Shown piece by piece: positions 34,242 to 42,829 of a stretch of 64,000 bases of DNA. Source of the DNA: Actinomycetota bacterium. Its GTDB lineage: Bacteria; Actinomycetota; Acidimicrobiia; Acidimicrobiales; Ilumatobacteraceae. Under the pieces are notes generated by a model, which searched no databases, was not told the DNA's origin, and worked only from the letters and a program-made list of their open reading frames with translations. Numbering within the stretch: the first letter of the stretch is position 1; each line of letters opens with the position of its first letter. The stretch lies in assembly GCA_016870215.1 (NCBI GenBank), contig VGCD01000005.1, positions 28,541 to 92,540 of the forward strand, in the 5' to 3' direction. The translations under genes and the position numbers were made by a program.

Positions 34242-34937
34242 GTGACCGACATCGACACTCTTGTCGTCTTCCCCGATCCGGCGTCGCCCGATGTCGCACG
34301 CTTGCTTGATCTTGGAGGCTTTCGGTGGAAAGCGGTTGCCAACCCTGAAGAAGCCGAGCGGGCAGAACCAGCCCAAGGTTGGGGTGGCGCGGTGGTGTCA
34401 TGCGAAACCGACCCAGAAGGTGCGTGGGCGTTTGCTCGCTCTCTCCGTAAGCGCGACAACCCCGTGACTCCAGTCATCGTGTTGGTGACCGGTGCACAAA
34501 TCACCGATCTTGAGCTGCGAGATGACTTGTACGACGACTTCTGCTTGGCCCCGTTTCATCCTCGCGAATTGGAAGCGCGCCTGCGTCATGCCCTGTGGCT
34601 GGCAGGCGGTTCGGTGTCGGGTGCCGAGATGGTGGAGTACTCCGGTCTCTCGTTGAATCTTGAGACCTACCAGGCCACATTCAATGGCAAACCGCTCGAC
34701 CTCACCTTCATGGAATACGAACTTTTGAAGTTCCTTGCCCAAAACCCAGGCAAGGTGTTCACTCGCGAAGTGTTGCTGTCACGAGTGTGGGGGTATGAGT
34801 ACTACGGCGGAGCGCGAACTGTCGATGTCCATATTCGTCGTCTGCGAGCCAAGTTGGGTGAAGAACACGCCAACCTCATTCAGACAGTTCGAAGTGTCGG
34901 CTATCGCTTTGGTCAGTCGCGCTGGGGCGCTAGCTAA
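34242..34937 (+). CDS. glnR: GlnR-like OmpR-family nitrogen regulator with degenerate receiver
   Basis: 231 residues. The C-terminal winged helix (136-225) carries LDLTFMEYELLKFLAQNPGK and RVWGYEYYGGARTVDVHIRR, very close to actinobacterial GlnR. The N-terminal receiver (5-118) keeps the fold, but the phosphate-accepting Asp position is replaced (strand 3 reads AVVSCETD), so it should act without phosphorylation, as GlnR does. The GTG start follows the GSI stop by eight bases; a partial AGGTGG ribosome-binding site overlaps that stop. Probable regulator of the two glutamine synthetases beside it. Confidence 0.85.
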   Translation: MTDIDTLVVFPDPASPDVARLLDLGGFRWKAVANPEEAERAEPAQGWGGAVVSCETDPEGAWAFARSLRKRDNPVTPVIVLVTGAQITDLELRDDLYDDFCLAPFHPRELEARLRHALWLAGGSVSGAEMVEYSGLSLNLETYQATFNGKPLDLTFMEYELLKFLAQNPGKVFTREVLLSRVWGYEYYGGARTVDVHIRRLRAKLGEEHANLIQTVRSVGYRFGQSRWGAS

Positions 34938-35499
34938 GCGCTTCGACAAACAACAAGGCGGCAAACACGAAAAATGCGATCGCAACACCAATCTTGATGG
35001 TGCGTTCTGGCAATCGCTTACCAAGCGCTCTACCGATGACAATTACAAGAGCATCTGCGATCACCATTCCAACGGTCGAACCAAGCCACGTGCCGACCAG
35101 ACCTTCGCGTGTCGCCAAGGTGACGGTTGCGAGCATGGTCTTGTCACCGAGCTCTGCAAGAAAGAACACCGACCCAACTGCAAACACCACGCTTCGTGCA
35201 GTTTGGGCAGCGCGATTCTCTTCAGCCTCACTCAACTCATCGCCCCGCAGCGTCCAGAGTCCGAAGATCACGAATGCGACTGCAGCGACAACATTGATGG
35301 GCTTGGTCGGCAGTGCCGCACCGAGCACACCACCAAGCGCGACTGAAGCCAGATGAACGATCGCAGTCGCAGCGGTGATGCCGATGAGAACAGGCATCAC
35401 CTTGTAACGCGTCGCAAATGCCAGCGCCATTAGCTGGCTCTTGTCCCCAAGTTCAGCGACAAATATCACGCCAAAGCTCAACCAGAATGCGCTCCACAT
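34930..35499 (-). CDS. Gdt1/TMEM165 family cation transporter (probable Mn2+ exporter)
   Basis: 189 residues, six helices in two repeats, each with the family signature: ELGDKSQ at 16-22 and ELGDKTM at about 115-121. Bacterial members export manganese. It begins six bases after the amidohydrolase gene, and its 3' end overlaps the glnR-like gene by eight bases. Confidence 0.9.
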   Translation of the reverse strand: MWSAFWLSFGVIFVAELGDKSQLMALAFATRYKVMPVLIGITAATAIVHLASVALGGVLGAALPTKPINVVAAVAFVIFGLWTLRGDELSEAEENRAAQTARSVVFAVGSVFFLAELGDKTMLATVTLATREGLVGTWLGSTVGMVIADALVIVIGRALGKRLPERTIKIGVAIAFFVFAALLFVEALS

Positions 35500-35505
35500 G
35501 GCTGA

Positions 35506-36879
35506 TCAGGCGATCAGCTGCATACGTTCAGCAAGCACTCGGTGGGTCGACAACATCTCATCCACCCTTCGACTCACAAGTTGTCCGTTGCGAACAACTT
35601 CTCGGCCGTGCACAATCGTGTCGCGTGCTGCAGTCGGACCACAGCGCAACCACGCCTCAATCGGGTCGGCGATTGCACCTGCAAAAGCAACCCCTGTGAG
35701 TGACCACACCGCAATGTCAGCAACGGCACCAACTTCCAAAGACCCGATTTCACCTATGCGGCCGAGGCAACCAGCCCCGCCGATAGTGGCGACTTCGAGA
35801 GCCATGCGTGCATCAGCGGCGCCTGCTCCATTGCGCAACTTCGCCAACAGCATCGCCTGACGAGCCTCGAGCCACAGCGATGCAGAGTCGGCAGAAGAAG
35901 ATCCGTCGACGCCCAATCCGACGTGTGCGCCCGCATCTCGCAGGTCGACAACGGGTGAAATACCAGAAGCAAGGATGAGGTTGCTACTTGGGCAGTGTGC
36001 GACACCAATGTGGGCGGCTCCCAATTGTCGGACTTCATCGGGGTTCGGCATCACGCAATGCGCCACCCATGTGCGATCGGAACACCAGCCAACGTCTTTC
36101 AGATAATCAAAAGGTCGACACCCGAATGTGGCCAACGAAAACTCGTCGTCTTCACTGTTCTCTGCGAAATGGGTGTGCAGGCGAACATCGAGTTTCGCGG
36201 CAAGTTCTGCAGACTCCACCATCAACTGTTTGGTGACACTGAAGGGTGAACAAGGTGCAAGGGCAACACGGACCATTGCGCCATGAGACCGATCATGGTG
36301 AAGCCGCACAGCATCTTCCGATGCCACGAGAATTTCATCGTCGGTTTGCACGACATCATCAGGCGGAAGACCACCATCCTTCTGCGACAAAGACATTGAC
36401 CCGCGAGTTGGATGAAAGCGCACACCCAGATCGACCGCCGCAGCAATTTCGGCCGACAACAAGTCGCCGCCGTTGCGCGGATGCAAGTACAGATGATCTG
36501 TCGATGTCGTGCATCCGGACAATGCAAGCTCAGCAAGTCCCACCCATGCCGACACATGCGCTGCTTCTTCGTCGAGTGCACGCCATAGGGGATACAACGT
36601 CTGCAACCATCCAAAAAGTGGTGCATTGGTCATCGGTGGATACGCCCGCGTCAGGTTCTGATACAGGTGATGATGGGTGTTGATGAGACCAGGGGTCACC
36701 AAGCAATCGCTTGCATCGATCACCTGCTTGGCAGATGGCATGGGGTCGGTGCTTGATCCGACCGCTGTGATGAAACCGTTCTTTGCCGCCACCCAACCAC
36801 CAGGTAGTTCTCGACGAGTTGCGTCAACGGTGGCGACAAGTGTGGCGTTGCGCACCAACAGATCAACCGCATCACTCAT
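35506..36879 (-). CDS. Amidohydrolase, probable 8-oxoguanine deaminase
   Basis: Metal-dependent deaminase of the TrzN/AtzA cluster, 457 residues. The metal site GLINTHHHLYQNLTRAYP (about 64-81) is the form typical of 8-oxoguanine deaminases. Further ligands are in LHTHFAEN, VAHCVMPN and GLGVDGSSSADS. It would remove oxidised guanine as uric acid. A general S-adenosylhomocysteine/guanine-type deaminase is the alternative. Its neighbour is a putative Mn2+ exporter. Confidence 0.82.
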   Translation of the reverse strand: MSDAVDLLVRNATLVATVDATRRELPGGWVAAKNGFITAVGSSTDPMPSAKQVIDASDCLVTPGLINTHHHLYQNLTRAYPPMTNAPLFGWLQTLYPLWRALDEEAAHVSAWVGLAELALSGCTTSTDHLYLHPRNGGDLLSAEIAAAVDLGVRFHPTRGSMSLSQKDGGLPPDDVVQTDDEILVASEDAVRLHHDRSHGAMVRVALAPCSPFSVTKQLMVESAELAAKLDVRLHTHFAENSEDDEFSLATFGCRPFDYLKDVGWCSDRTWVAHCVMPNPDEVRQLGAAHIGVAHCPSSNLILASGISPVVDLRDAGAHVGLGVDGSSSADSASLWLEARQAMLLAKLRNGAGAADARMALEVATIGGAGCLGRIGEIGSLEVGAVADIAVWSLTGVAFAGAIADPIEAWLRCGPTAARDTIVHGREVVRNGQLVSRRVDEMLSTHRVLAERMQLIA

Positions 36880-36888
36880 CGTTCACCA

Positions 36889-38265
36889 TCATTTCAGAGA
36901 GTCAAACACCAAACGCAGATCGTCACGCGTGGTTGCAGGATTCACCAAGCAGAGGCGCAACACTGTTTCTCCGCGCCAGGATGTCGGCACAACGAAGGCA
37001 AGGCCGTCTGTGAGCACCTTGTCCGACCAGGCGTAGTACTGCTCGGTTGTCCAGCCATGGCGCCGGAACATCAGCACACTCAGCTCAGGCTCCATCACCA
37101 GTTCAAGATGAGAGGACGAACGAATGTCGTCGGCACCCTCTCGTGTGACAGTCAGGCTTCGCTCGACCGACTCGCTGTATGCGGCAGTGCCGTGAACGGC
37201 CAGGCTGAACCACAGCGGAAGTCCTCGCGCCCTTCGTGTGAGGTGATGCGCGTAGTCAGACGGATTCCAATCATCATCGTGACGTAGCGCGTCGAGATAT
37301 TCCGCATGTTGCGTGTGTGCAGCTCGCGCGATTTGCGGATTACGATACAAAAGAGCGCACGAATCGAAAGGTGCAAACAGCCACTTGTGTGGGTCGACAA
37401 TCAGACTGTCGGCACGTTCGATTCCGTTGAACAGCTCTCGCACAGACGGAGCCGCCAATGCTGCCCCGCCGTAAGCGGCGTCCACGTGAAACCACAGCCC
37501 ATGAGTAGCCGCCAACGAGCCAACCCCTTCAAGATCATCCACGATTCCCACATTGGTGGTACCACCAGTTGCGACGACACAAAACGTGCATCTCTGTTGC
37601 TCTTCAGACATCGACTGCCACGTTGCTTGAACAGAATCACCTGACAGCCGACCTCGATCATCATCTTCGGCCCACACCACATCCACATCCATCACTTGTG
37701 CTGCTTGGTTGATGGATGAATGTGCTGCGCGTGAAGCGATGATCACGCCACGAGTGGAATTCATCGAAGGTGAATCGTGTCGCCACTTCCAACGTGCAGC
37801 CACCAGCGCCGATAAGTTTCCGGCCGTTCCACCAGACACGAAGACGCCTCCGGCATCAGTTGGCATTCCTGCAAGAGCAGCAATCCAACGAAGCGCTTCA
37901 TTCTCCGCGAAGATCGCACCAGCGCCTTCTTGCCACGAGCCTCCGAAAATGTTGGCCGCAGAAGCGGCGACGTCGAACAATCCAGCAGCTTCAGTCGGAG
38001 CAGCAGGCACGTACGAGAAGTACCTCGGATGGTCAATACTGATACACGCTGGTGCAAGAACGTCTTCCCACACTGACATCGCACGTTCGGCCCCGATACC
38101 TTCGGCTGTGACGGTGTGCCCAGCCAGTCGACGAAGTTCCTCTGCGGGAACTGCGTGGTCGAGTGGCGGATCCATGCGCACCCGTTTCAACGCATAGCGA
38201 AGAATGCGTTTGCTGAGTCTCTTAGCCCCACGATCGAAGGCGTGCATCGGGGCACGATCATTCAT
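36889..38265 (-). CDS. Group II PLP-dependent decarboxylase
   Basis: 458 residues, aromatic-L-amino-acid/glutamate decarboxylase family. The PLP lysine is in DPHKWLFAPFDSC; HPRYFSYVPA, FVSGGTAGNLSAL and WFHVDAAYGGAALA are other family motifs. The substrate is not deducible. It lies 10 bases before the amidohydrolase gene and may be co-transcribed with it. Confidence 0.88.
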   Translation of the reverse strand: MNDRAPMHAFDRGAKRLSKRILRYALKRVRMDPPLDHAVPAEELRRLAGHTVTAEGIGAERAMSVWEDVLAPACISIDHPRYFSYVPAAPTEAAGLFDVAASAANIFGGSWQEGAGAIFAENEALRWIAALAGMPTDAGGVFVSGGTAGNLSALVAARWKWRHDSPSMNSTRGVIIASRAAHSSINQAAQVMDVDVVWAEDDDRGRLSGDSVQATWQSMSEEQQRCTFCVVATGGTTNVGIVDDLEGVGSLAATHGLWFHVDAAYGGAALAAPSVRELFNGIERADSLIVDPHKWLFAPFDSCALLYRNPQIARAAHTQHAEYLDALRHDDDWNPSDYAHHLTRRARGLPLWFSLAVHGTAAYSESVERSLTVTREGADDIRSSSHLELVMEPELSVLMFRRHGWTTEQYYAWSDKVLTDGLAFVVPTSWRGETVLRLCLVNPATTRDDLRLVFDSLK

Positions 38266-38294
38266 CGTCGTGATGTGAATTGTGTAGGTCGTCC

Positions 38295-38450
38295 TCAGTT
38301 GTTGAGGTCGACCAACTCGCTTCCTTCATGACGTGCTTCGGCGTCTTTGTACAAGAAATGCCCGATGACACCAGCGAGTGCAGCCGTTGAAAGTCCGACC
38401 ACTATTGGAAACGCGAGGAGTGCGATCACAATGAGAATCACGCCTGGCAT
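38295..38450 (-). CDS. 51-residue small membrane protein
   Basis: ATG start four bases after the RidA stop, TGA stop at 38295. One hydrophobic segment spans about residues 3-32 (PGVILIVIALLAFPIVVG), followed by a charged tail ending ELVDLNN. Tight spacing after ridA supports translation. No homologue recognised. Confidence 0.6.
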   Translation of the reverse strand: MPGVILIVIALLAFPIVVGLSTAALAGVIGHFLYKDAEARHEGSELVDLNN

Positions 38451-38454
38451 GACG

Positions 38455-38943
38455 TCACCGACCCTTTCGCGATTTTTTGGCAGGCTTTGTCTTCTTGACG
38501 GTTGTGGTCTTCTTCGCAGACTTCGATTTCTTTGGAGATGTTGTCTTCTTTACCGGTGCCGTCTTTTTTGCTGGCGCCGCTGCTTTCGCCGGTGTCTCAG
38601 GCTTGTACGCCCATGCTTCAATCTCGACGGCCCCACCGAAAGGAAGTGCGGCCACACCGATGGTGCTGCGAGCCGGACGACTTCCGCCGAAGCCGTCAAC
38701 ATATGCCTCATTGAACGTGGCAAAGGTGTCCATGTCGGTGAGGAAACACAATGTCTTCGACACGTCTTTCAGTGTTGCGCCGACAGTCTGTAGTTGCGCT
38801 TTCAGGTTCACGACCGCCTGTGCGGTCTGTGCTGCCACACCGCCGGCGACGAGAGCACCATCTTTCATGCCGAGTTGGCCGGACACGATGATCCAGTCAC
38901 CAGCACGAACGACCGGTGTGTATGGTCCCACTGCTTTTGTCAT
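38455..38943 (-). CDS. RidA-family protein with lysine-rich tail
   Basis: Residues 1-113 form a complete YjgF/RidA domain that hydrolyses reactive enamines and imines: VVRAGDWIIVSGQLG, then PARSTIGVAALPFGGAVEIEAWA with the substrate-binding Arg92 and Glu109. Residues 114-162 are a low-complexity tail of Pro, Ala, Lys, Thr and Ser with about 20 lysines, in PAKK- and VKK-type repeats, similar to histone H1 tails. The typical family length is 125-130. Leaderless ATG. Confidence 0.88.
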   Translation of the reverse strand: MTKAVGPYTPVVRAGDWIIVSGQLGMKDGALVAGGVAAQTAQAVVNLKAQLQTVGATLKDVSKTLCFLTDMDTFATFNEAYVDGFGGSRPARSTIGVAALPFGGAVEIEAWAYKPETPAKAAAPAKKTAPVKKTTSPKKSKSAKKTTTVKKTKPAKKSRKGR

Positions 38944-38949
38944 GCCCCA

Positions 38950-38955
38950 ACACTA
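38950..38955 (-). promoter_or_regulatory. -10 element, leaderless start of the RidA gene
   Basis: TAGTGT, six bases before the ATG at 38943. Confidence 0.55.
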
Positions 38956-38974
38956 GGTCAGTGGTGACAAACCC

Positions 38975-38980
38975 TACGAT
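38975..38980 (+). promoter_or_regulatory. -10 element, leaderless start of the Tat lipoprotein gene
   Basis: TACGAT, six bases before the GTG at 38987. Confidence 0.55.
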
Positions 38981-38986
38981 TGCAGC

Positions 38987-39892
38987 GTGACAGACGAACC
39001 TGCGTGGATTTACTCTGCTTCATTCCGACTATCACGCCGACGTTTTCTGCAGTCCAGCGCAATGGTGGCAGGTGGCGCTGTGCTCTTGGCAGCTTGCGGC
39101 TCTGACGGTGGCGGCACATCTCTCCCAAACGACCTCTCGATCGTTCAACGTTTCCCCGGCACCGTTCTGGTGCCGGGCGAACTGCGACTTCCCATTTCAC
39201 TCGCCACTCAAAAAGGTGTGCTCACCGATGACGACGCCACCCTGCCCGACACATTGAATGCCCGACTCATTAATGCTGATACAGGAAATGTCGTCGCTGA
39301 CTCGTTGTCCGCAACGAAACACGACAACAACATTCCACAGCCCTACTGGCCATTCATCGTGACTGTCACCGAACCGGGCATCTATTCGCTCATCGTCGAA
39401 GGTGGCCCTGACACTGGTGCAGCCGTGCAGGTGGTCGACAGGAAGTCAGTTGCAATTCCTTTGGTTGACGATCCACTTCCACCATTCGACACACCGACAA
39501 CGTCTGATGCACGTGGTGTCAACCCCATTTGTACACGTGCGGAAGGAGTATGTCCGTTCCACGACATCACACTTTCCGATGCATTGTCATCTGGGAAGAA
39601 AGTCGTGTACCTCATCGGCACACCTGCGTACTGTCAGACAGGCACATGTGCGCCAGCGCTTGATGCGCTCATCTCACTTTCTAAGTCGACTGGAGATGAT
39701 GTGGTGTTCGTGCATGCAGACGTGTACACCGACGACTCGGCAGAAAATGTTGCACCGGCCGTGAGGGCCTACAACCTGACGTTTGAGCCCTCATTGTTCA
39801 TTACCGACGCATCGGGAACACTCCGACGGCGACTAGACGCAATTTTTGATGTTGATGAAGTCAACGATGTGCTGTCAGCCTTAAGCGGCTGA
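38987..39892 (+). CDS. Tat-exported lipoprotein with thioredoxin-like domain
   Basis: 301 residues. The signal has a twin-arginine motif SRRRFLQ at about 16-22 and a lipobox LLAACGS, so the mature protein would be a lipid-anchored protein starting with Cys. The C-terminal half looks like a thioredoxin fold: VVYLIGTPAYCQTGTCAPALDAL with a C-x4-C pair instead of C-x2-C, and TFEPSLFITDASGTLRRRL. Possibly involved in thiol or metal chemistry at the envelope; function not established. Confidence 0.82.
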   Translation: MTDEPAWIYSASFRLSRRRFLQSSAMVAGGAVLLAACGSDGGGTSLPNDLSIVQRFPGTVLVPGELRLPISLATQKGVLTDDDATLPDTLNARLINADTGNVVADSLSATKHDNNIPQPYWPFIVTVTEPGIYSLIVEGGPDTGAAVQVVDRKSVAIPLVDDPLPPFDTPTTSDARGVNPICTRAEGVCPFHDITLSDALSSGKKVVYLIGTPAYCQTGTCAPALDALISLSKSTGDDVVFVHADVYTDDSAENVAPAVRAYNLTFEPSLFITDASGTLRRRLDAIFDVDEVNDVLSALSG

Positions 39893-39904
39893 TGAAAGTT
39901 TCGT

Positions 39905-40225
39905 TCAGCTAAACGACTTGCCACAGCCGCAGCTGCGGGTGGCGTTCGGGTTCGTGATGGCGAAACCCTGCTCGGTGAGACCGTCTTTGTAGTCGAGGCT
40001 GGCACCATCGAGAAGCGAGGCAGATGCTGGATCAACAACGACCTTCACTGCACCGAACGACGTGACGACGTCGTCAGAAGCAATGTCACCGTCGAAATAC
40101 ATGTCGTACTGGAACCCTGAGCAACCGCCAGACTTCACAGCGACGCGCAACGCATACTCAGGTGTTCCTTCGGATTCAAGAAGTTGAGCGACCTTGGTTG
40201 CGGCTGAATCGGTGAGGGTGATCAT
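39905..40225 (-). CDS. erpA: HesB/IscA-type iron-sulfur insertion protein
   Basis: 106-residue A-type carrier that delivers Fe-S clusters to apoproteins. The three conserved cysteines are visible: SGGCSGF near residue 35, and SCGCGKSF at the end. GGAGGA lies seven bases before the ATG. The gene is divergent from mrp, another Fe-S carrier gene. Whether it is ErpA, IscA or SufA cannot be told from sequence alone. Confidence 0.9.
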   Translation of the reverse strand: MITLTDSAATKVAQLLESEGTPEYALRVAVKSGGCSGFQYDMYFDGDIASDDVVTSFGAVKVVVDPASASLLDGASLDYKDGLTEQGFAITNPNATRSCGCGKSFS

Positions 40226-40308
40226 GAGTTGTTCCTCCGGATGAGTCGGACTGGTTCGTGGAGCCCCGAATTGATGGGGCGCCTCGACACGAAATCGTAC
40301 AAGGCTCT

Positions 40309-40314
40309 TACACT
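40309..40314 (+). promoter_or_regulatory. -10 element, leaderless start of mrp
   Basis: TACACT, six bases before the GTG at 40321. Confidence 0.6.
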
Positions 40315-40320
40315 GATTGC

Positions 40321-41511
40321 GTGAGCCTGCCCCCGGCACCCGACGTCAATGACATCAGGGCCATGCTGCGTGCGGTGATGGACCCCGAACTTGGCGACAA
40401 CATCGTTGATTTGGGAATGGCCGGCGACGTGACGCTCGAGCCCGGCGACGGTGGATACATCGTGCGTATTGGGGTCAAGCTCACCATCAAGGGATGCCCA
40501 CTTCGGGCGCAGATCAAGAAGGACATTAAAAGTCGTCTGATCCATCATCCGTCCATCATCAAGGTGTCCATTGATTGGGGCGAAATGACCGCCGATGAGC
40601 GCACCGCGGTGATGACGCGCGCGCGATGGAATGCTCGAGAGCAAGCTCCCGACACTGCTGTGCCAATGTCGGCACGAGTGCTCGCCATCGCCAGTGGCAA
40701 AGGTGGCGTCGGCAAGAGTTCGGTGACCGTGAATCTTGCGGCTGCGATTGCTGCTGAAGGCAAGACCGTCGGTGTGCTTGATGCAGACATTTGGGGTTTC
40801 TCCATTCCGCGCATGTTGGGTATGCCAGATCGTCTGCAAGCGCGTGCTGTGGACGGACGCGACAAGCCGATGATTGTGCCGAATGAGCGTCGAGTCGGGA
40901 CTGGCACTTTGAAAGTCGTCTCCACCGGCATGCTCGTTGAAGACGAAGGCACAGCCCTCATGTGGCGTGGTCTCATGCTCACGAAAGCCGTCGAACAATT
41001 CCTGAACGATGTCGACTGGGGTCAACTCGACTTTCTCTTGATTGACATGCCACCTGGAACAGGCGACGTTCAGATGGGACTTGCTCGCATGCTTCCGCGA
41101 ACCGATCTACTCATAGTCACCACTCCGGCAGTGTCTGCTCAGAAAGTTGCTATTCGAGCTGCCGACATGGCTCGTCGCAGTTTCTTGCGCGTTGCAGGTG
41201 TCATCGAGAACATGAGCTCGTTTGTCTGCGACCACGGTGAGCAGTACCCGCTCTTCGGTGTCGGTGGCGGCCAAACACTTGCAACTGACATCGGTGTCGA
41301 GCTTCTCGGACAAGTACCGATTGAACCCGCCGTGTCTGACGGTGGTGACCGTGGAGAACCGATTGCTCTTGCGGGTTCAAGTCAGGCTGCTCATGTGTTT
41401 CGCGCAATCGCCAGACGCATCATCGACGAAACACCAACAACTGACGACATGGCGGGTTGTTCAGCGCGTGACGCTGAGCCGGCCGTTGTCACCGTGCGGT
41501 CACGCAGTTAA
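40321..41511 (+). CDS. mrp: Mrp/ApbC-family iron-sulfur carrier ATPase
   Basis: 396 residues: N-terminal MIP18/DUF59 domain (1-85) and a P-loop ATPase with the deviant Walker A GKGGVGKSS at 126-134, DADIWGFSIPRMLG and LLIDMPPGTGDVQ. The usual C-x2-C cluster-binding pair near the C-terminus is reduced to one cysteine (SSFVCDHGEQ). Loads Fe-S clusters in other bacteria; here this is inferred. The last four bases overlap the convergent NUDIX gene. Confidence 0.9.
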   Translation: MSLPPAPDVNDIRAMLRAVMDPELGDNIVDLGMAGDVTLEPGDGGYIVRIGVKLTIKGCPLRAQIKKDIKSRLIHHPSIIKVSIDWGEMTADERTAVMTRARWNAREQAPDTAVPMSARVLAIASGKGGVGKSSVTVNLAAAIAAEGKTVGVLDADIWGFSIPRMLGMPDRLQARAVDGRDKPMIVPNERRVGTGTLKVVSTGMLVEDEGTALMWRGLMLTKAVEQFLNDVDWGQLDFLLIDMPPGTGDVQMGLARMLPRTDLLIVTTPAVSAQKVAIRAADMARRSFLRVAGVIENMSSFVCDHGEQYPLFGVGGGQTLATDIGVELLGQVPIEPAVSDGGDRGEPIALAGSSQAAHVFRAIARRIIDETPTTDDMAGCSARDAEPAVVTVRSRS

Positions 41512-42359
41512 CCCTCGAGCTGGTCGTAACCCTGGTCCCAGGGCATCACCACACCCGTTACTTTCCCATCTGCGTCATATCGAAGGCGCGGTTGCACCGG
41601 AGTTGGCACTCCCACTTGCTGCGCAGCCGCCATTGCAGCGTCGATGGAATCGTGTTCGAGAAGAAAACGGAGATTGCCGATGGTTGGTGGCAACATCGCC
41701 AACTCCCCGGCCTCACACTTTTCCATGGCTTCTTCTGGTCGAACCCACAGACTGTCAATGGTCTCCTTGTCGTCATGAAGGGGATCTTGTGCCTCTGGCG
41801 CGCGTGCAAGAAAAAACTTGGTGTCGAATCGGCGGCGTTCACCAAGCGGCGTGATCCAGTTGCTCACATAGTGAATGTCACTCGTAACCAGTGTGAGGTC
41901 TTCTTGATGACAAAAGTCAATGAGCGACAGATCTCCGTCGTGGATGCGATGTCTCGCGCTCGCAAATCGACTTACAACGGCCGGATCAGTGAACTGCACA
42001 ACCTGGCCCGTTGCATTGTGCGTTGCAAGAAGAACTCCTGCCTCTTCGAAGCATTCACGAATTGCAGCCACCCAGAATGCAAGTCCACCATTGGGCACGC
42101 GTAGCAGGGCACTTGCTTCTACGTCATTGCGACCAGTGCAACACTTTGAAATTGCATCAGTTCCATCGACATCATCGACACGCCCACCAGGAAACACGTA
42201 CATGCCACTCGCAAACACTGCACTCAACGTGCGGCGCAACATAAACACTTCCATGCCTTGCGATGCCTCGCGCACCAACAGCACGGTTGCTGCCGGACGA
42301 ATGGGGATCGCGCGTGGATCGAAGTCCTCATCCCTTCCGGGTCCGTGTGAAGCGCTCAC
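41508..42359 (-). CDS. NUDIX hydrolase (NUDT19-like)
   Basis: 283 residues. The Nudix box is split: FPGGRVDD is followed by an insertion of about 35 residues and then AIRECFEEAGVLLA. That layout resembles NUDT19/RP2-type proteins, which in animals hydrolyse CoA derivatives. The C-terminal part has WVRPEEAM. The GTG overlaps the fxsA-like stop by four bases. Confidence 0.85.
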   Translation of the reverse strand: MSASHGPGRDEDFDPRAIPIRPAATVLLVREASQGMEVFMLRRTLSAVFASGMYVFPGGRVDDVDGTDAISKCCTGRNDVEASALLRVPNGGLAFWVAAIRECFEEAGVLLATHNATGQVVQFTDPAVVSRFASARHRIHDGDLSLIDFCHQEDLTLVTSDIHYVSNWITPLGERRRFDTKFFLARAPEAQDPLHDDKETIDSLWVRPEEAMEKCEAGELAMLPPTIGNLRFLLEHDSIDAAMAAAQQVGVPTPVQPRLRYDADGKVTGVVMPWDQGYDQLEG

Positions 42360-42829
42360 TGACTCTTGCTCTCATCATTCGGCGTCGATGAACCGAGTGA
42401 AGGTCGATCTGATGTCACCTCGACATCGACAATTGGCCCAGAGTACGTAGCTCGCACCACCCGCACGTTTGACCTACCACTTCGACGCCGAAGCACGAAA
42501 CGTGCAAGACCGCCACGCACAGGAGGAAGCAACAACAAGATGCCGAGGACATCGGTCACGAATCCGGGAACAAGAAAGAGCAGACCCGACAGGAGGAGAC
42601 ATGCCCCGGCGATGATGTCGCGAGACGGCATCTCGCCCTTGTCGATAGCGGTCATGAAAGAGCGAAACACTCGCACGCCTTCGTGCTTTGCGAGTGCTGT
42701 TCCAAACACAGACACCCCGATCAGCAAAGCAACGGTGGTGACGATGCCAAGGCTTGACCCGACTTGCACAATGACCCACACCTCTGCAAGAGGTACGAGT
42801 ACCAGAAGCGCAAGAAGAACGAGCAACAA
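42356..42829 (-). CDS. FxsA-family membrane protein
   Basis: 157 residues with three to four helices. The family pattern is clear: VPLAEVWVIVQVGSSLGIVTT, LAKHEGVRVFRSF and LLFVPGFVTD-like segment LLFLVPGFVTDVLG. A TTG start follows the nfeD stop directly. The E. coli namesake suppresses F exclusion of T7; the general role is unknown. Confidence 0.85.
   Translation of the reverse strand: MLLVLLALLVLVPLAEVWVIVQVGSSLGIVTTVALLIGVSVFGTALAKHEGVRVFRSFMTAIDKGEMPSRDIIAGACLLLSGLLFLVPGFVTDVLGILLLLPPVRGGLARFVLRRRSGRSNVRVVRATYSGPIVDVEVTSDRPSLGSSTPNDESKSQ

Noticed and set aside
34242..34937. Reading the glnR-like gene as a phosphorylated two-component regulator
   Set aside because: The aspartate position in the receiver is not acidic in the right place, and no kinase gene is adjacent.
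41508..41511. Overlaps between convergent genes (mrp/NUDIX, MFS/nadE, seven-helix/ligase, glnR/Gdt1) as evidence of frameshift
   Set aside because: All involved proteins end in complete, family-typical C-termini; short convergent overlaps are normal in compact genomes.
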